64,000 nucleotides of DNA from an uncultured Lachnoclostridium sp. (GTDB lineage: Bacteria > Bacillota > Clostridia > Lachnospirales > Lachnospiraceae): the NCBI GenBank assembly GCA_946415315.1, contig CAMKRZ010000001.1, positions 62,001-126,000 of the forward strand, in the 5' to 3' direction. The notes under the pieces are model-generated. The model saw only the letters and a program-made list of their open reading frames with translations. It made no database searches and was not told the origin of the DNA. This document shows positions 1 to 7,852 of this stretch, piece by piece. How positions within the stretch are numbered: the stretch's first letter is position 1; each line of letters begins with the position of its first letter. The position numbers and the translations under genes are program-made.

Positions 1-1104
1 TCCAAAAAGAAAAACGGAATCAGTGAGACCGAGCGCAAGCGCCTGTGGGACGGCCTTGCGGAGTTTCTGCGCCTGAACTTCAAGCCGGACGAGGCGCCGC
101 GCGCAGATGCCTGCGGAGCTTCCGCTCCCACATCGATGAACAATGCGATGCTTGGAGCGGCCGCGACAGTGGCCGGTGCCCGCAACGAAGCGGTATCGAC
201 GTTTATGATGAATGCCGCGATGCCCATGGCCATGCAGGCGGCGATGCCGGCAGACACGTCGCAGGTCTATGCGGAAGCTGCGGAGATAGAAGAGGACGCC
301 GCGGGGATTGCAGAAGAGACCTTTGCTGAGATTTGCGAAGAGGCGGAGGAAGTAACAGAGGCCGCGGAGAAGAAAGCCGTGGAGACCGCGGAAGCAAACT
401 TTGCTGAGGTTTGTGACGCGGCTGAGGAAGTTACCGAGACTGAGGAAGAGGAACTCGCAGAGTTGGCGGAAGATGCCGTTGAGGACGCCGCACATTCGTT
501 CCCCGTCTCACCGGAAACGCTCAAGTATAAGGAGAGAAAATCCGGAATCAGCCTGCTTCGAAAGAAGAGCTTGCGCCGTGAAGATGCGTGCTACGGGGCC
601 GCTTCGAAGGAGGAGCGCGCTGATGCAACGCAGTTTGACAAAGCCGATGCCATGCAGATGATGAGCATGGACATGATGCGCGACGAGGCAGCGCCTTCCA
701 TGAAGGAGACAGCAGCTAAGTCTGCAGCGAAGAAGCGCTCCCTCACGGACGTGGTCTCCCAGGTCGGGGAGACGTGGCAGCAGAGCCTGCTCCGCAAGAT
801 TGACGAGAAAGGATTTTCCGACTCCGAGGTCTATAAGCGCGCCGGGCTCGACCGCAAGCTGTTCTCGAAGATCCGCTGCAACGAGGCGTACCAGCCGAAG
901 AAGTCCACGGCGGTGGCATTTGCGCTTGCGCTGCAGCTGTCGCTCGACGAGACGAGGGACATGCTTTCGCGCGCCGGTTACGCGTTATCGCCGAGCAGCC
1001 GCTTCGACCTGATCGTAGAGTATTTTATTGAAAATGATGTCTTCGACATCGACACCATCAACGAGGCCCTGTTTGATCACGGGGAAGCGCTGTTGGGAGC
1101 ATAA
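1..1104 (+). CDS. Macro-domain-type protein, C-terminal part (5' end outside window)
   Basis: The reading frame is open from the first base, so only the C-terminal 367 residues are visible. The last ~115 residues (from about nt 745) form a compact helical module with motifs DRKLFSKIR and [13 protein letters not shown]. In Clostridia I know this module as the C-terminal partner of macro (ADP-ribose-binding) domains; the macro domain itself would lie upstream and is not seen. The middle is Glu/Ala-rich, probably coiled coil, and holds a near-duplicate: [13 protein letters not shown] at about nt 322 and [13 protein letters not shown] at about nt 400. The helical module resembles a degenerate helix-turn-helix and may bind nucleic acid or protein (inference). 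The flavoprotein gene follows after 17 nt, so the two may be cotranscribed. Family placement is moderate; the N-terminal domain is unknown. Confidence 0.6.
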   Translation, partial: SKKKNGISETERKRLWDGLAEFLRLNFKPDEAPRADACGASAPTSMNNAMLGAAATVAGARNEAVSTFMMNAAMPMAMQAAMPADTSQVYAEAAEIEEDAAGIAEETFAEICEEAEEVTEAAEKKAVETAEANFAEVCDAAEEVTETEEEELAELAEDAVEDAAHSFPVSPETLKYKERKSGISLLRKKSLRREDACYGAASKEERADATQFDKADAMQMMSMDMMRDEAAPSMKETAAKSAAKKRSLTDVVSQVGETWQQSLLRKIDEKGFSDSEVYKRAGLDRKLFSKIRCNEAYQPKKSTAVAFALALQLSLDETRDMLSRAGYALSPSSRFDLIVEYFIENDVFDIDTINEALFDHGEALLGA

Positions 1105-1121
1105 CGGAGGAATACGGGAAT

Positions 1122-1751
1122 ATGGAGAAGAAATTGAAAGTTTTGATGATCAACGGAAGTCCGCGTAAAAACGGTAACATTGCGCTTGCATTTTCCGAGA
1201 TGGAGAAGGTTTTTGAGGAGAACGGCGTTGAGTACGAGAACATTCTGCTCGGTACAACGCCGATCCGAGGCTGCATCGCATGCGAGTCATGCCGCAAGAC
1301 CGGACGGTGCGTGTTCGACGACAAGGTGAACGAGCTCTCCGCCAAATTTGAGGAGGCCGACGGCCTCGTGATCGGTTCGCCGGTCTACTACGGATCTGCC
1401 AACGGAACGCTGCTCGCGGCGTTGCAGAGAATGTTTTACAGCTCGCATTTTGACAAGAGTCTCAAGGTTGGTGCCAGCGTTGTGAGCGCGAGACGCTCCG
1501 GCTGCACGGCGACATTTGACGAGCTGAACCGCTTCTTCACGCTCTCGAACATGCCTGTGGCGACAAGCCAGTACTGGAACAACATTTACGGCTGGGAGCC
1601 CGGCGAGGGGCGCGTCGACGCGGAAGGATGCCAGGTCATGCGCGTTCTGGCGCGCAACATGGTCTTCCTCATGCAGAGCATTGAGCTTGGCAAGAAGGAA
1701 GTTGGCCTTCCGAAGACGGAGCCGCGGGTGTGGACGAATTTTACGCGGTAA
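1122..1751 (+). CDS. Flavodoxin-fold NAD(P)H-dependent FMN reductase / iron-sulfur flavoprotein-like
   Basis: A 209-residue cytoplasmic flavoprotein. The N-terminus has the FMN phosphate-binding loop INGSPRKNGN right after the first beta strand. It is followed by a CIACESC...GRC cysteine cluster typical of the iron-sulfur flavoprotein/WrbA-related reductases, then GSPVYYGSANG, the second flavin-contacting loop. These enzymes bind FMN and pass electrons from NAD(P)H to quinones, nitro compounds or other small acceptors; the acceptor here is unknown. The start follows a CGGAGG site 9 nt upstream, 17 nt after the preceding stop. A strong terminator lies just downstream at 1779-1811. A second, shorter relative lies at 37457-38011. 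Confidence 0.82.
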   Translation: MEKKLKVLMINGSPRKNGNIALAFSEMEKVFEENGVEYENILLGTTPIRGCIACESCRKTGRCVFDDKVNELSAKFEEADGLVIGSPVYYGSANGTLLAALQRMFYSSHFDKSLKVGASVVSARRSGCTATFDELNRFFTLSNMPVATSQYWNNIYGWEPGEGRVDAEGCQVMRVLARNMVFLMQSIELGKKEVGLPKTEPRVWTNFTR

Positions 1752-1778
1752 CAATTTACAAGGGAATCGTAAAGCAAG

Positions 1779-1811
1779 GGAAACGTCGATGATCCGGCGT
1801 TTCCTTTTTTT
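1779..1811 (+). terminator. Rho-independent terminator after the flavoprotein gene
   Basis: Stem GGAAACG (1779-1785) pairs with CGTTTCC (1798-1804) around a 12-nt loop and is followed directly by seven T (1805-1811). It separates the first two genes from the vWA gene. Confidence 0.82.
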
Positions 1812-1872
1812 CGGGGAATCGGACACGCCAACACAATGTCGCCTGACGGGCGACCATTTTCCGAATCCGAAA

Positions 1873-1881
1873 TGATATAGT
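1873..1881 (+). promoter_or_regulatory. Possible extended -10 promoter for the vWA gene
   Basis: TGaTATAGT fits the TGn-TATAAT extended -10 form and lies about 55 nt before the vWA start, after the 1779-1811 terminator. No convincing -35 sits 16-18 nt upstream. Confidence 0.35.
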
Positions 1882-1936
1882 GACCTCAGAAAGAAAAAAC
1901 ACGGGCCGCACAAAGCGGCGGAAAGGGAGGCACACT

Positions 1937-2605
1937 ATGAAGAAGGGTTTGACTGAGATCATTTACATTCTGGACAGAAGCGGTTCGATGGGAGGCCTGG
2001 AGGCGGACACGATCGGCGGTTACAATTCTCTCCTCGCGAAGCAGAAGAAGGAGGAGGGCGAGGCGCTCTTCTCGACGGTCCTCTTCGATGACAGGATCGA
2101 TGTACTGCACGACCGCAAGCCGATCGGCGAGATCGAGCCCATCACGGACAAGGAGTATTTCGTGCGCGGCTGCACGGCACTCCTGGATGCGGTAGGCGGT
2201 GCGATCCATCACATCCGCAACGTGCACAAGTACATCCGCGATGAGGATGTGCCGGAGAAGACCCTGTTCATCATCACGACCGACGGTATGGAAAATGCGA
2301 GCAAGCAGTATGATTACGCGAAGGTCAAGAAGATGGTCGAGCAGCAGAAGGAGGCCGGCTGGGAGTTCCTGTTCCTCGGCGCGAACATTGATGCGGTCGA
2401 GGTTGCGGGACGCTTCGGAGTCGCTGCCAACAGAGCGGTCCGCTACGAGTGCGACGCTGTCGGAACGGCTCTCAACTTCAAGGCTATGGCGAGCGTTGTA
2501 AGCGGTGTCAGACGAAGCAAGAGCGCGAAGGAGATGCGTGAGATGCTCGACTGCGAGGAATCGCTTGACGAGATCCGCGAGGACTACAGAAAGCGCGGCA
2601 AATGA
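1937..2605 (+). CDS. von Willebrand factor type A (vWA) domain protein
   Basis: A 222-residue protein consisting of essentially one vWA domain. The MIDAS metal site is complete at the N-terminus: DRSGSM gives the DxSxS ligands D13, S15 and S17. The later threonine and aspartate loops fit RGCTAL and ITTDGMENAS. No signal peptide or membrane helix is present, so it acts in the cytoplasm, probably as a metal-dependent adaptor. Related free-standing proteins occur near tellurite/TerY-type and ADP-ribosylation-linked loci, but no ter genes are seen here. The ATG at 1937 is chosen over an in-frame upstream codon because a GGGAGG site lies 7 nt before it. The partner is unknown. Confidence 0.82.
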   Translation: MKKGLTEIIYILDRSGSMGGLEADTIGGYNSLLAKQKKEEGEALFSTVLFDDRIDVLHDRKPIGEIEPITDKEYFVRGCTALLDAVGGAIHHIRNVHKYIRDEDVPEKTLFIITTDGMENASKQYDYAKVKKMVEQQKEAGWEFLFLGANIDAVEVAGRFGVAANRAVRYECDAVGTALNFKAMASVVSGVRRSKSAKEMREMLDCEESLDEIREDYRKRGK

Positions 2606-2680
2606 TGAATCGGTAGCAGACGCGTATGGCAGCGGAATCCGCTGCGGGAGGAAAACTGACAATCGCATATGACAGACCGG

Positions 2681-2715
2681 GCGCGGCGCTGCGAAAGCAG
2701 GCCGCGCTTTGCTGT
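2681..2715 (+). terminator. Hairpin terminator after the vWA gene
   Basis: GCGCGGC (2681-2687) pairs with GCCGCGC (2701-2707). The inner CTGC-GAAA-GCAG continues the stem to a GNRA tetraloop. TTTGCTGTTGTT follows, an imperfect U-tract. Confidence 0.6.
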
Positions 2716-2871
2716 TGTTGCGGCTGCGGACAGAGCATCGCTTTCGAAAAACCTAACAGAACGCAGACGTACTGCAGCACGTCGGGAAGTCCCTGCAGAT
2801 GTCGTAAAAGCAGTCATAAGCCGACAGAAGCATTTTTTCACATTGTTTGCGGCGGTTTTTGCTGTAATATC

Positions 2872-2900
2872 TGTTCAACAACAAGGGGTTGTGATACAAT
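2872..2900 (+). promoter_or_regulatory. Promoter for the GGDEF/HD-GYP operon
   Basis: TGaTACAAT extended -10, with the hexamer at 2895-2900, lies 17 nt after a weak TGTTCA -35 (2872-2877). The leader would be about 100 nt. The surrounding TTGTGATA context recurs at 53945 and 57654. Confidence 0.5.
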
Positions 2901-3009
2901 AAAAGTTGAACTTTCGGAAAGATTGCTCCGGTCGCGGAGATCGGGGGTTTACATAGTTCGCCGGGGAGCGGCGATCACGCATGCACGTATGGAAAGGGGC
3001 GTGGCCATT

Positions 3010-4416
3010 ATGGATTTTCAGGCATTTGTGGACAGTATTGATGTGATGACCTGCGTCATTTCAGTGGAGATGCTGGAGAACGGTCATTACGGTGACATTC
3101 GTCTTGTCGCAGGCAACAAGGCTTATGTGAGTTCCATCGAAACAGTGTGGGACGGACCGCAGTTGATGAGTAACAAGTTTGTGCCGAACAGCCTGTATCA
3201 GAATTATTTTCCGAAGGATCTCAATTTCGAGACGATTTGTTACCGCGCGGCGGTGGAGAAGATTCCGGTGCACACGTATGTGCATCCCGAAAGGTTTGAC
3301 TTCTGGTTCAATCTGTTCCTTCTTCCCCTGAAAAATGAGGGGAACATGTACTACTGCACCTACACGCAGGAGGTGACGCAGAAGGCGGACACGGCGAAGA
3401 TGGCGAACATCTCACAGGACACTGCCACGGCGGTGCTGAGCACCTGCATCAAACTGCACGGGGCAACGGATTTCCAGGAGACGATGAACGAGGTGATCAA
3501 GGACATCCGTGCGCTGTGCGGCGCATGGTCGTGCACAATTCTCCTGGTCGATCCCGAGACGAGAACCTGCAGGGCGCTGGCGGAGGATCGTGAGAATCCG
3601 GATGTGCGGGCGTCCATGAAGGCCGCGCTGGAAATGTATCCCGATTTTTACAAAATCACGGAGTCCTGGGCGGACACAATCGGCGGCAGCAACTGTCTGA
3701 TCGTGAAGAACAGCTCCGACATGGAGTATGTGCGGCAGAAGAACCCGCGCTGGCACGCGACGCTGGTCGAAAATCACATCACGAGCATCGTGCTCTTCCC
3801 GCTGCGTTCCGGAGACAATCTTCTCGGCTACATGTGGGCGACGAACTTCAACACAGAGAGCGCGGACAAGATTAAGGAGACGATGGAGCTGACCAACTTC
3901 TTCATCGCGTCCTCGGTGGCCAACGACCTGCTCCTCAAGCGGTTGAAGATCATGGGCTCCGTGGATATGCTTACGGGCGTGCTGAACCGTAATGAGATGA
4001 ACAATCGCATCGACCGGATCAGCAAGGGCGTGGACCGTGTAAAGGACGTCGGCATTGTCTTCGCCGATGTCAACGGACTCAAGTGCATCAACGATGACAA
4101 GGGCCACATCTCGGGCGATGAGTTGCTCAAGAACGCGGCGAATGTGCTGATCGATGTGTTCGGCAACAGTGACATTTACCGCGCCGGCGGCGATGAATTC
4201 ATGATCATCGTGCCGGATACGACGGAGGAACAGCTTGAGGCGAAAGCAGAGAAGGTCAGGGCGAGCAGCCTCGGCTTCGACAGGACAGGATTTGCCGTCG
4301 GTTGCTGCTTCATCAAGAGCGCGAAGGACATTTTCACGGCGCTGCATCTCTCTGACGAGAGAATGTATAAGGACAAGGAACAGTATTACGCGAAGCACCC
4401 GGAATTGAAACGATAA
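3010..4416 (+). CDS. Diguanylate cyclase (GAF-like sensor plus GGDEF)
   Basis: A 468-residue soluble protein. Residues ~1-120 form a PAS-like region, ~125-290 a GAF-like sensor domain, and ~310-468 a GGDEF domain. The active site is the canonical GGDEF at residues 393-397, preceded by DMLTGVLNR and FADVNGLK, the usual metal- and GTP-binding segments. It should join two GTP into cyclic di-GMP. The RxxD product-inhibition site upstream of GGDEF is not visible. The ATG at 3010 is chosen (AAGGGGCG 7-12 nt upstream); MERGV at 2989 is an alternative. A membrane HD-GYP phosphodiesterase starts 21 nt after its stop, so synthesis and breakdown of the messenger are encoded together. Confidence 0.9.
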   Translation: MDFQAFVDSIDVMTCVISVEMLENGHYGDIRLVAGNKAYVSSIETVWDGPQLMSNKFVPNSLYQNYFPKDLNFETICYRAAVEKIPVHTYVHPERFDFWFNLFLLPLKNEGNMYYCTYTQEVTQKADTAKMANISQDTATAVLSTCIKLHGATDFQETMNEVIKDIRALCGAWSCTILLVDPETRTCRALAEDRENPDVRASMKAALEMYPDFYKITESWADTIGGSNCLIVKNSSDMEYVRQKNPRWHATLVENHITSIVLFPLRSGDNLLGYMWATNFNTESADKIKETMELTNFFIASSVANDLLLKRLKIMGSVDMLTGVLNRNEMNNRIDRISKGVDRVKDVGIVFADVNGLKCINDDKGHISGDELLKNAANVLIDVFGNSDIYRAGGDEFMIIVPDTTEEQLEAKAEKVRASSLGFDRTGFAVGCCFIKSAKDIFTALHLSDERMYKDKEQYYAKHPELKR

Positions 4417-4437
4417 CTCGGGAGGATATGGGGCATT

Positions 4438-6879
4438 ATGAAAATGTTGCAGAATATCCAATTGGATCTGATGCTCGCGCTGAGCGGAGTCGGCGTGGTG
4501 CTTGCCGTGCTGGTGCTTCTCGCGAAGGCATTGTCCAGGCGAAGAAGAATGGTGATTGCCATCCTTGAACTGTCTGCTACGTTTTTGCTTTTCTTTGACC
4601 GTCTCACGTATTTTTATGACGGAGATGCGAGCAGCAAGGGAATCGCCATTACCCGCGTGAGCAATTTTATGGGGTATTTGCTCAATCAGTTTATCGTGTT
4701 TGCATTCATTCATTATGTCATGAACATCATCCGCGAGGATCAGAAAATGAAGGTTCCGCGGGTGCTGAAGATTCTGTGCGCGTTTATGTTTGCAGGCATG
4801 ATGTTCGTGGTCGTCGGCTCATTTACCGACTATCTCTATTACTTCGATGAGGGGAATATCTACCACAGAGGCCCGGGATTTATGCTGTGCTACCTCGTCC
4901 CGAGCATCACAATACTGGCGCTGGTATGGTATGTGATCGCAAACCGCAGGCATTTCAGCAGGACTATATGTATCTCCCTCCTGCTGTTCCTGATCGGACC
5001 GGTAGCGGCTTCGTTCGTCCAGGTCTTCACCCTGGGATTCTCTCTCATGAACATCGTGATCTCGATCATGTCAATCCTGGCGTACATTTTCGCCTACCTC
5101 GATATCAACGATAAGGTCGACCGTGCCAACACGATCAAGATTGAGCATCTTGAGGAGCAGCGGAAGCTGTCACACCGTTTGTTCGAACAGATTGCAAACG
5201 TGCTTGCAAGCGCAATCGATGCGAAGGATGAGTACACGCGAGGCCATTCCCACCGCGTCGCCGAGTATTCTGAGAAGATTGCGCGGCAAATGGGCAAGAG
5301 CGAAGATGAATGCAAGAAGATTTACTACACCGCGCTGCTGCATGACGTCGGCAAGATCGGTGTTCCCGACAGTATCATCACTAAGAACGGTAAACTGACT
5401 GACGAGGAGTATGCTGCCATGAAGCAGCATCCGGTCATCGGAAACCAGATCCTCTCGAGCGTCAAGGACTATCCGTATTTGAGCATCGGAGCGCGGTATC
5501 ATCACGAGCGCTACGACGGCAGAGGCTATCCGGATGGGCTGAAGGGGGAGGAGATCCCGGAGGTCGCGAGGATCATCTCGGTTGCGGATGCGTACGACGC
5601 CATGACTTCCCACCGAAGCTACCGTTCCGCCATTCCGCAGCAGCTCGTGCGTGAGGAGATTGTCAAGAACGCAGGTACGCAGTTTGATCCCGATATGGCG
5701 AAGATCATGCAGTACCTCATCGATATTGACAATCAGTATGAGATGAAGGAGCGGAAAGAGGCGAAGGAGCTGCGGGGCGACACCGAGATTGTGTGTGCCG
5801 ACTTTGCGGACGAGGTGTCCGAGGGCATTCTGATCACCGCGCAGGCGACGCGGATTCATTTTACGTATGAGCCGGAGGAAGGGCATGAGGACGCGTCTTC
5901 GACGATGATCCTGTTCGACTCTCTGGACGCGCATTACCATTCCGAGGCCAAAGAAGTCCGCGACCGGATGTATTTCGAGTACGGACGGATTCGCCTCGAC
6001 GGGACTGCGGCGGCGGAAGGTGCCAGGAAGATCGAGGTACGTAGACCGGAGAAGGTGTCCGGTGCTGCAGCGGACGACGGATGCGATGCAGACGGCAGGA
6101 AAACAGCTGCCGATGAACGCTTAGGCGGCGGGAAAACGGCCGGCGGAAGAGAAAAGGAATACGCGGTTGAAGCGGTTCGCGTTAAGGATCATGTCCAAAT
6201 CCGGATTGATGACGGCGAGACTGTGACGGAAGTGATCGTGGCCCTGCCGGATTGTACGCGGTATGCTTACATCGGCCTGACCGGAAAACACTGCACGATC
6301 AATCATGTGACGATCGAGCACTCGGAGAAGACAACGGATCCGGACAGCATCTCGCGCATTGCCGAGGAGATTAGTTATATCGATGGCAAGGAGGGAGATA
6401 TCCCGAATATTCAGATTGACAATTTCCGGTCGGATGCGACTGTCGGAATTGCGATCGAGGACAGGCTGAAACTTACGTTCCACTCGATGAGCCTGCCGAC
6501 CGCACGGCTGATCTGGCACTGCCCGTACATTTTGCTGTTCCATTCTTCGGACGGAACGAAGAGCGGCGTGAACTACCGCGAATTCGGCCTGGTTCGCCTC
6601 GACGGCGAGTACTGGGAAGGGAGCGGAGTGAAAAATACGATGAAGGCGGTCAAAGGTGATGCCTTCAAGGGCTGGGAGCACTGGAAGGAAGCCAACCGTG
6701 CCGGAATCGATGTGACGGTGACGTTTACGCGGAACCGAAACCGCATTACGGTAACCACGGAAAACCTCGGGCTGCATATCGAGAACACCACGGAATTTCC
6801 CGAGGGTACGGAAAATGTGTATGTCGCGTTGACCGGTGACCAGTGCGCGCTGACCGATATCAGGATTTCGAAGGAGTGA
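4438..6879 (+). CDS. Membrane HD-GYP phosphodiesterase with duplicated C-terminal beta module
   Basis: An 813-residue protein. The N-terminal ~225 residues hold about seven hydrophobic helices resembling a 7TM sensor. A linker (~225-250) leads into an HD-GYP domain (~255-430) with the ALLHDVGKIG metal site and the HHERYDGRGYPDGL motif, which hydrolyses cyclic di-GMP. The remaining ~380 residues are unusual. Two related beta-rich blocks share ILFDSLD/LLFHSSD, a Gly/Arg-Leu-Asp-Gly turn, and LTGKHCTINH/LTGDQCALTD, with a charged Lys/Asp/Gly-rich insert between them. They lie on the same side of the membrane as HD-GYP, so ligand sensing or protein contact is the likely role. GGAGG precedes the ATG. 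Partner of the upstream GGDEF cyclase. Confidence 0.88.
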   Translation: MKMLQNIQLDLMLALSGVGVVLAVLVLLAKALSRRRRMVIAILELSATFLLFFDRLTYFYDGDASSKGIAITRVSNFMGYLLNQFIVFAFIHYVMNIIREDQKMKVPRVLKILCAFMFAGMMFVVVGSFTDYLYYFDEGNIYHRGPGFMLCYLVPSITILALVWYVIANRRHFSRTICISLLLFLIGPVAASFVQVFTLGFSLMNIVISIMSILAYIFAYLDINDKVDRANTIKIEHLEEQRKLSHRLFEQIANVLASAIDAKDEYTRGHSHRVAEYSEKIARQMGKSEDECKKIYYTALLHDVGKIGVPDSIITKNGKLTDEEYAAMKQHPVIGNQILSSVKDYPYLSIGARYHHERYDGRGYPDGLKGEEIPEVARIISVADAYDAMTSHRSYRSAIPQQLVREEIVKNAGTQFDPDMAKIMQYLIDIDNQYEMKERKEAKELRGDTEIVCADFADEVSEGILITAQATRIHFTYEPEEGHEDASSTMILFDSLDAHYHSEAKEVRDRMYFEYGRIRLDGTAAAEGARKIEVRRPEKVSGAAADDGCDADGRKTAADERLGGGKTAGGREKEYAVEAVRVKDHVQIRIDDGETVTEVIVALPDCTRYAYIGLTGKHCTINHVTIEHSEKTTDPDSISRIAEEISYIDGKEGDIPNIQIDNFRSDATVGIAIEDRLKLTFHSMSLPTARLIWHCPYILLFHSSDGTKSGVNYREFGLVRLDGEYWEGSGVKNTMKAVKGDAFKGWEHWKEANRAGIDVTVTFTRNRNRITVTTENLGLHIENTTEFPEGTENVYVALTGDQCALTDIRISKE

Positions 6880-6883
6880 CGAG

Positions 6884-7762
6884 ATGGAATTTTACAAGGC
6901 GGAGCTGATAGCTGACAAGAGCTGGATGATCAAAATGGCGTTAATGGAGCCTTCGTACGCACTATGTTATCTGGTGGAGGGTGATAGTTATGCGCTGTTG
7001 ATCGATTCGATTCTCGGGTTCGGCAATCTGAAGACATTTTGCGAGACGCTCACGGACAAACCGATCATCGTCGCTAACACGCATTCCCACTCCGACCATA
7101 TCGGAGGCAACTTCTTCTTCGACAGCTGCTATATTTCCCACAGGGACATTGCATCCTTCCAGGAGAACTTGATCTACACGAAGGAGCAGGTGGTGGAGAT
7201 CGCGAAGCAGATGGCACCGGAGGAGTTTCGCGAGCATATCAAGGCGGACGAGAATTTTGCGGACTGGAAGCCGATGAAGGTGTATCCCCTGTACGACGGC
7301 GATGAGTTTGATCTCGGGGACCGTCGGATCGAGGTCATCGAGGTCGGCGGGCACACGGCCGGATCGGTCGTATTCATCGACCATAAGACGCGGATCGCGT
7401 ACGCCGGTGACGCCTGCAACGGCAACACGCTGCTGGAACTGCCGGGCTCGCTTCCGGTCATTACCTATCTGCGCGCACTGCTGCACCTGAAGGAGCACCA
7501 AGGCGAGTTTGACACGATGTACTGCGGTCATGAGATCCTTCCGCCGTCCATCATAGACGAGGCCATTGAGACAGTATCCCGTGTCGTTGCAGGAACGGAC
7601 GACCGCTGTGAGCGCCCCGGCATCATGGGCGGGACGGTACTGTACGCCGCGGAGAAGGTGAAGGACGGTTACGCCCGTGTGGACGGCAAACACTTCAACA
7701 TGAGCTACAACCCGGAGACGGTGCTCGGACCGGAGCAGACGAAGCAGGTGATCAAGATCTGA
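6884..7762 (+). CDS. Metallo-beta-lactamase-fold hydrolase
   Basis: A 292-residue cytoplasmic hydrolase of the MBL superfamily. The zinc site THSHSDH gives HxHxDH at residues 67-72. The third-loop ligands follow as GGHTAGS and YAGDACNGN, and the last as YCGHEILPP. It has no lactamase signal peptide and looks like the glyoxalase II/hydroxyacyl-thioester type. The substrate is unknown. It starts 4 nt after the HD-GYP stop with AAGGAG in that gene's end, so it is the third gene of the cyclic di-GMP operon. A bidirectional terminator follows. Confidence 0.83.
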   Translation: MEFYKAELIADKSWMIKMALMEPSYALCYLVEGDSYALLIDSILGFGNLKTFCETLTDKPIIVANTHSHSDHIGGNFFFDSCYISHRDIASFQENLIYTKEQVVEIAKQMAPEEFREHIKADENFADWKPMKVYPLYDGDEFDLGDRRIEVIEVGGHTAGSVVFIDHKTRIAYAGDACNGNTLLELPGSLPVITYLRALLHLKEHQGEFDTMYCGHEILPPSIIDEAIETVSRVVAGTDDRCERPGIMGGTVLYAAEKVKDGYARVDGKHFNMSYNPETVLGPEQTKQVIKI

Positions 7763-7785
7763 GCGAAGGCGAAAGACAAAACAAT

Positions 7786-7827
7786 AAACGGTGTTTCTCA
7801 CAATCATGCGGGAAACACCGTTTTATG
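7786..7827. terminator. Bidirectional terminator between convergent genes
   Basis: A perfect 12-bp stem, AAACGGTGTTTC (7786-7797) with GAAACACCGTTT (7812-7823), loop 14 nt. T-rich flanks lie on both sides. It serves the MBL gene (plus) and the ABC exporter (minus). Confidence 0.85.
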
Positions 7828-7852
7828 TTTCGGAAGAGCTTATCAGCGTTTG

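Larger units (their letters stand above)
2606..3009 (+). other. Intergenic region between vWA and GGDEF genes
   Basis: About 400 nt with no supported gene. It holds a hairpin terminator (2681-2715) and a promoter (2872-2900). A frame open from 2626 joins the GGDEF gene but encodes a cysteine-rich, low-quality sequence upstream of the promoter, so it is not taken as coding. Confidence 0.6.

Noticed and set aside
2626..3009. N-terminal extension of the GGDEF protein (frame open from 2626)
   Set aside because: It is cysteine-rich, covers a terminator and lies before a good promoter; a proper start with binding site is at 3010.
3412..4713. 433-codon minus-strand frame over the GGDEF and HD-GYP genes
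   Set aside because: It is the mirror of GC-rich codons in well-supported plus-strand genes, has no known motif and no good start.
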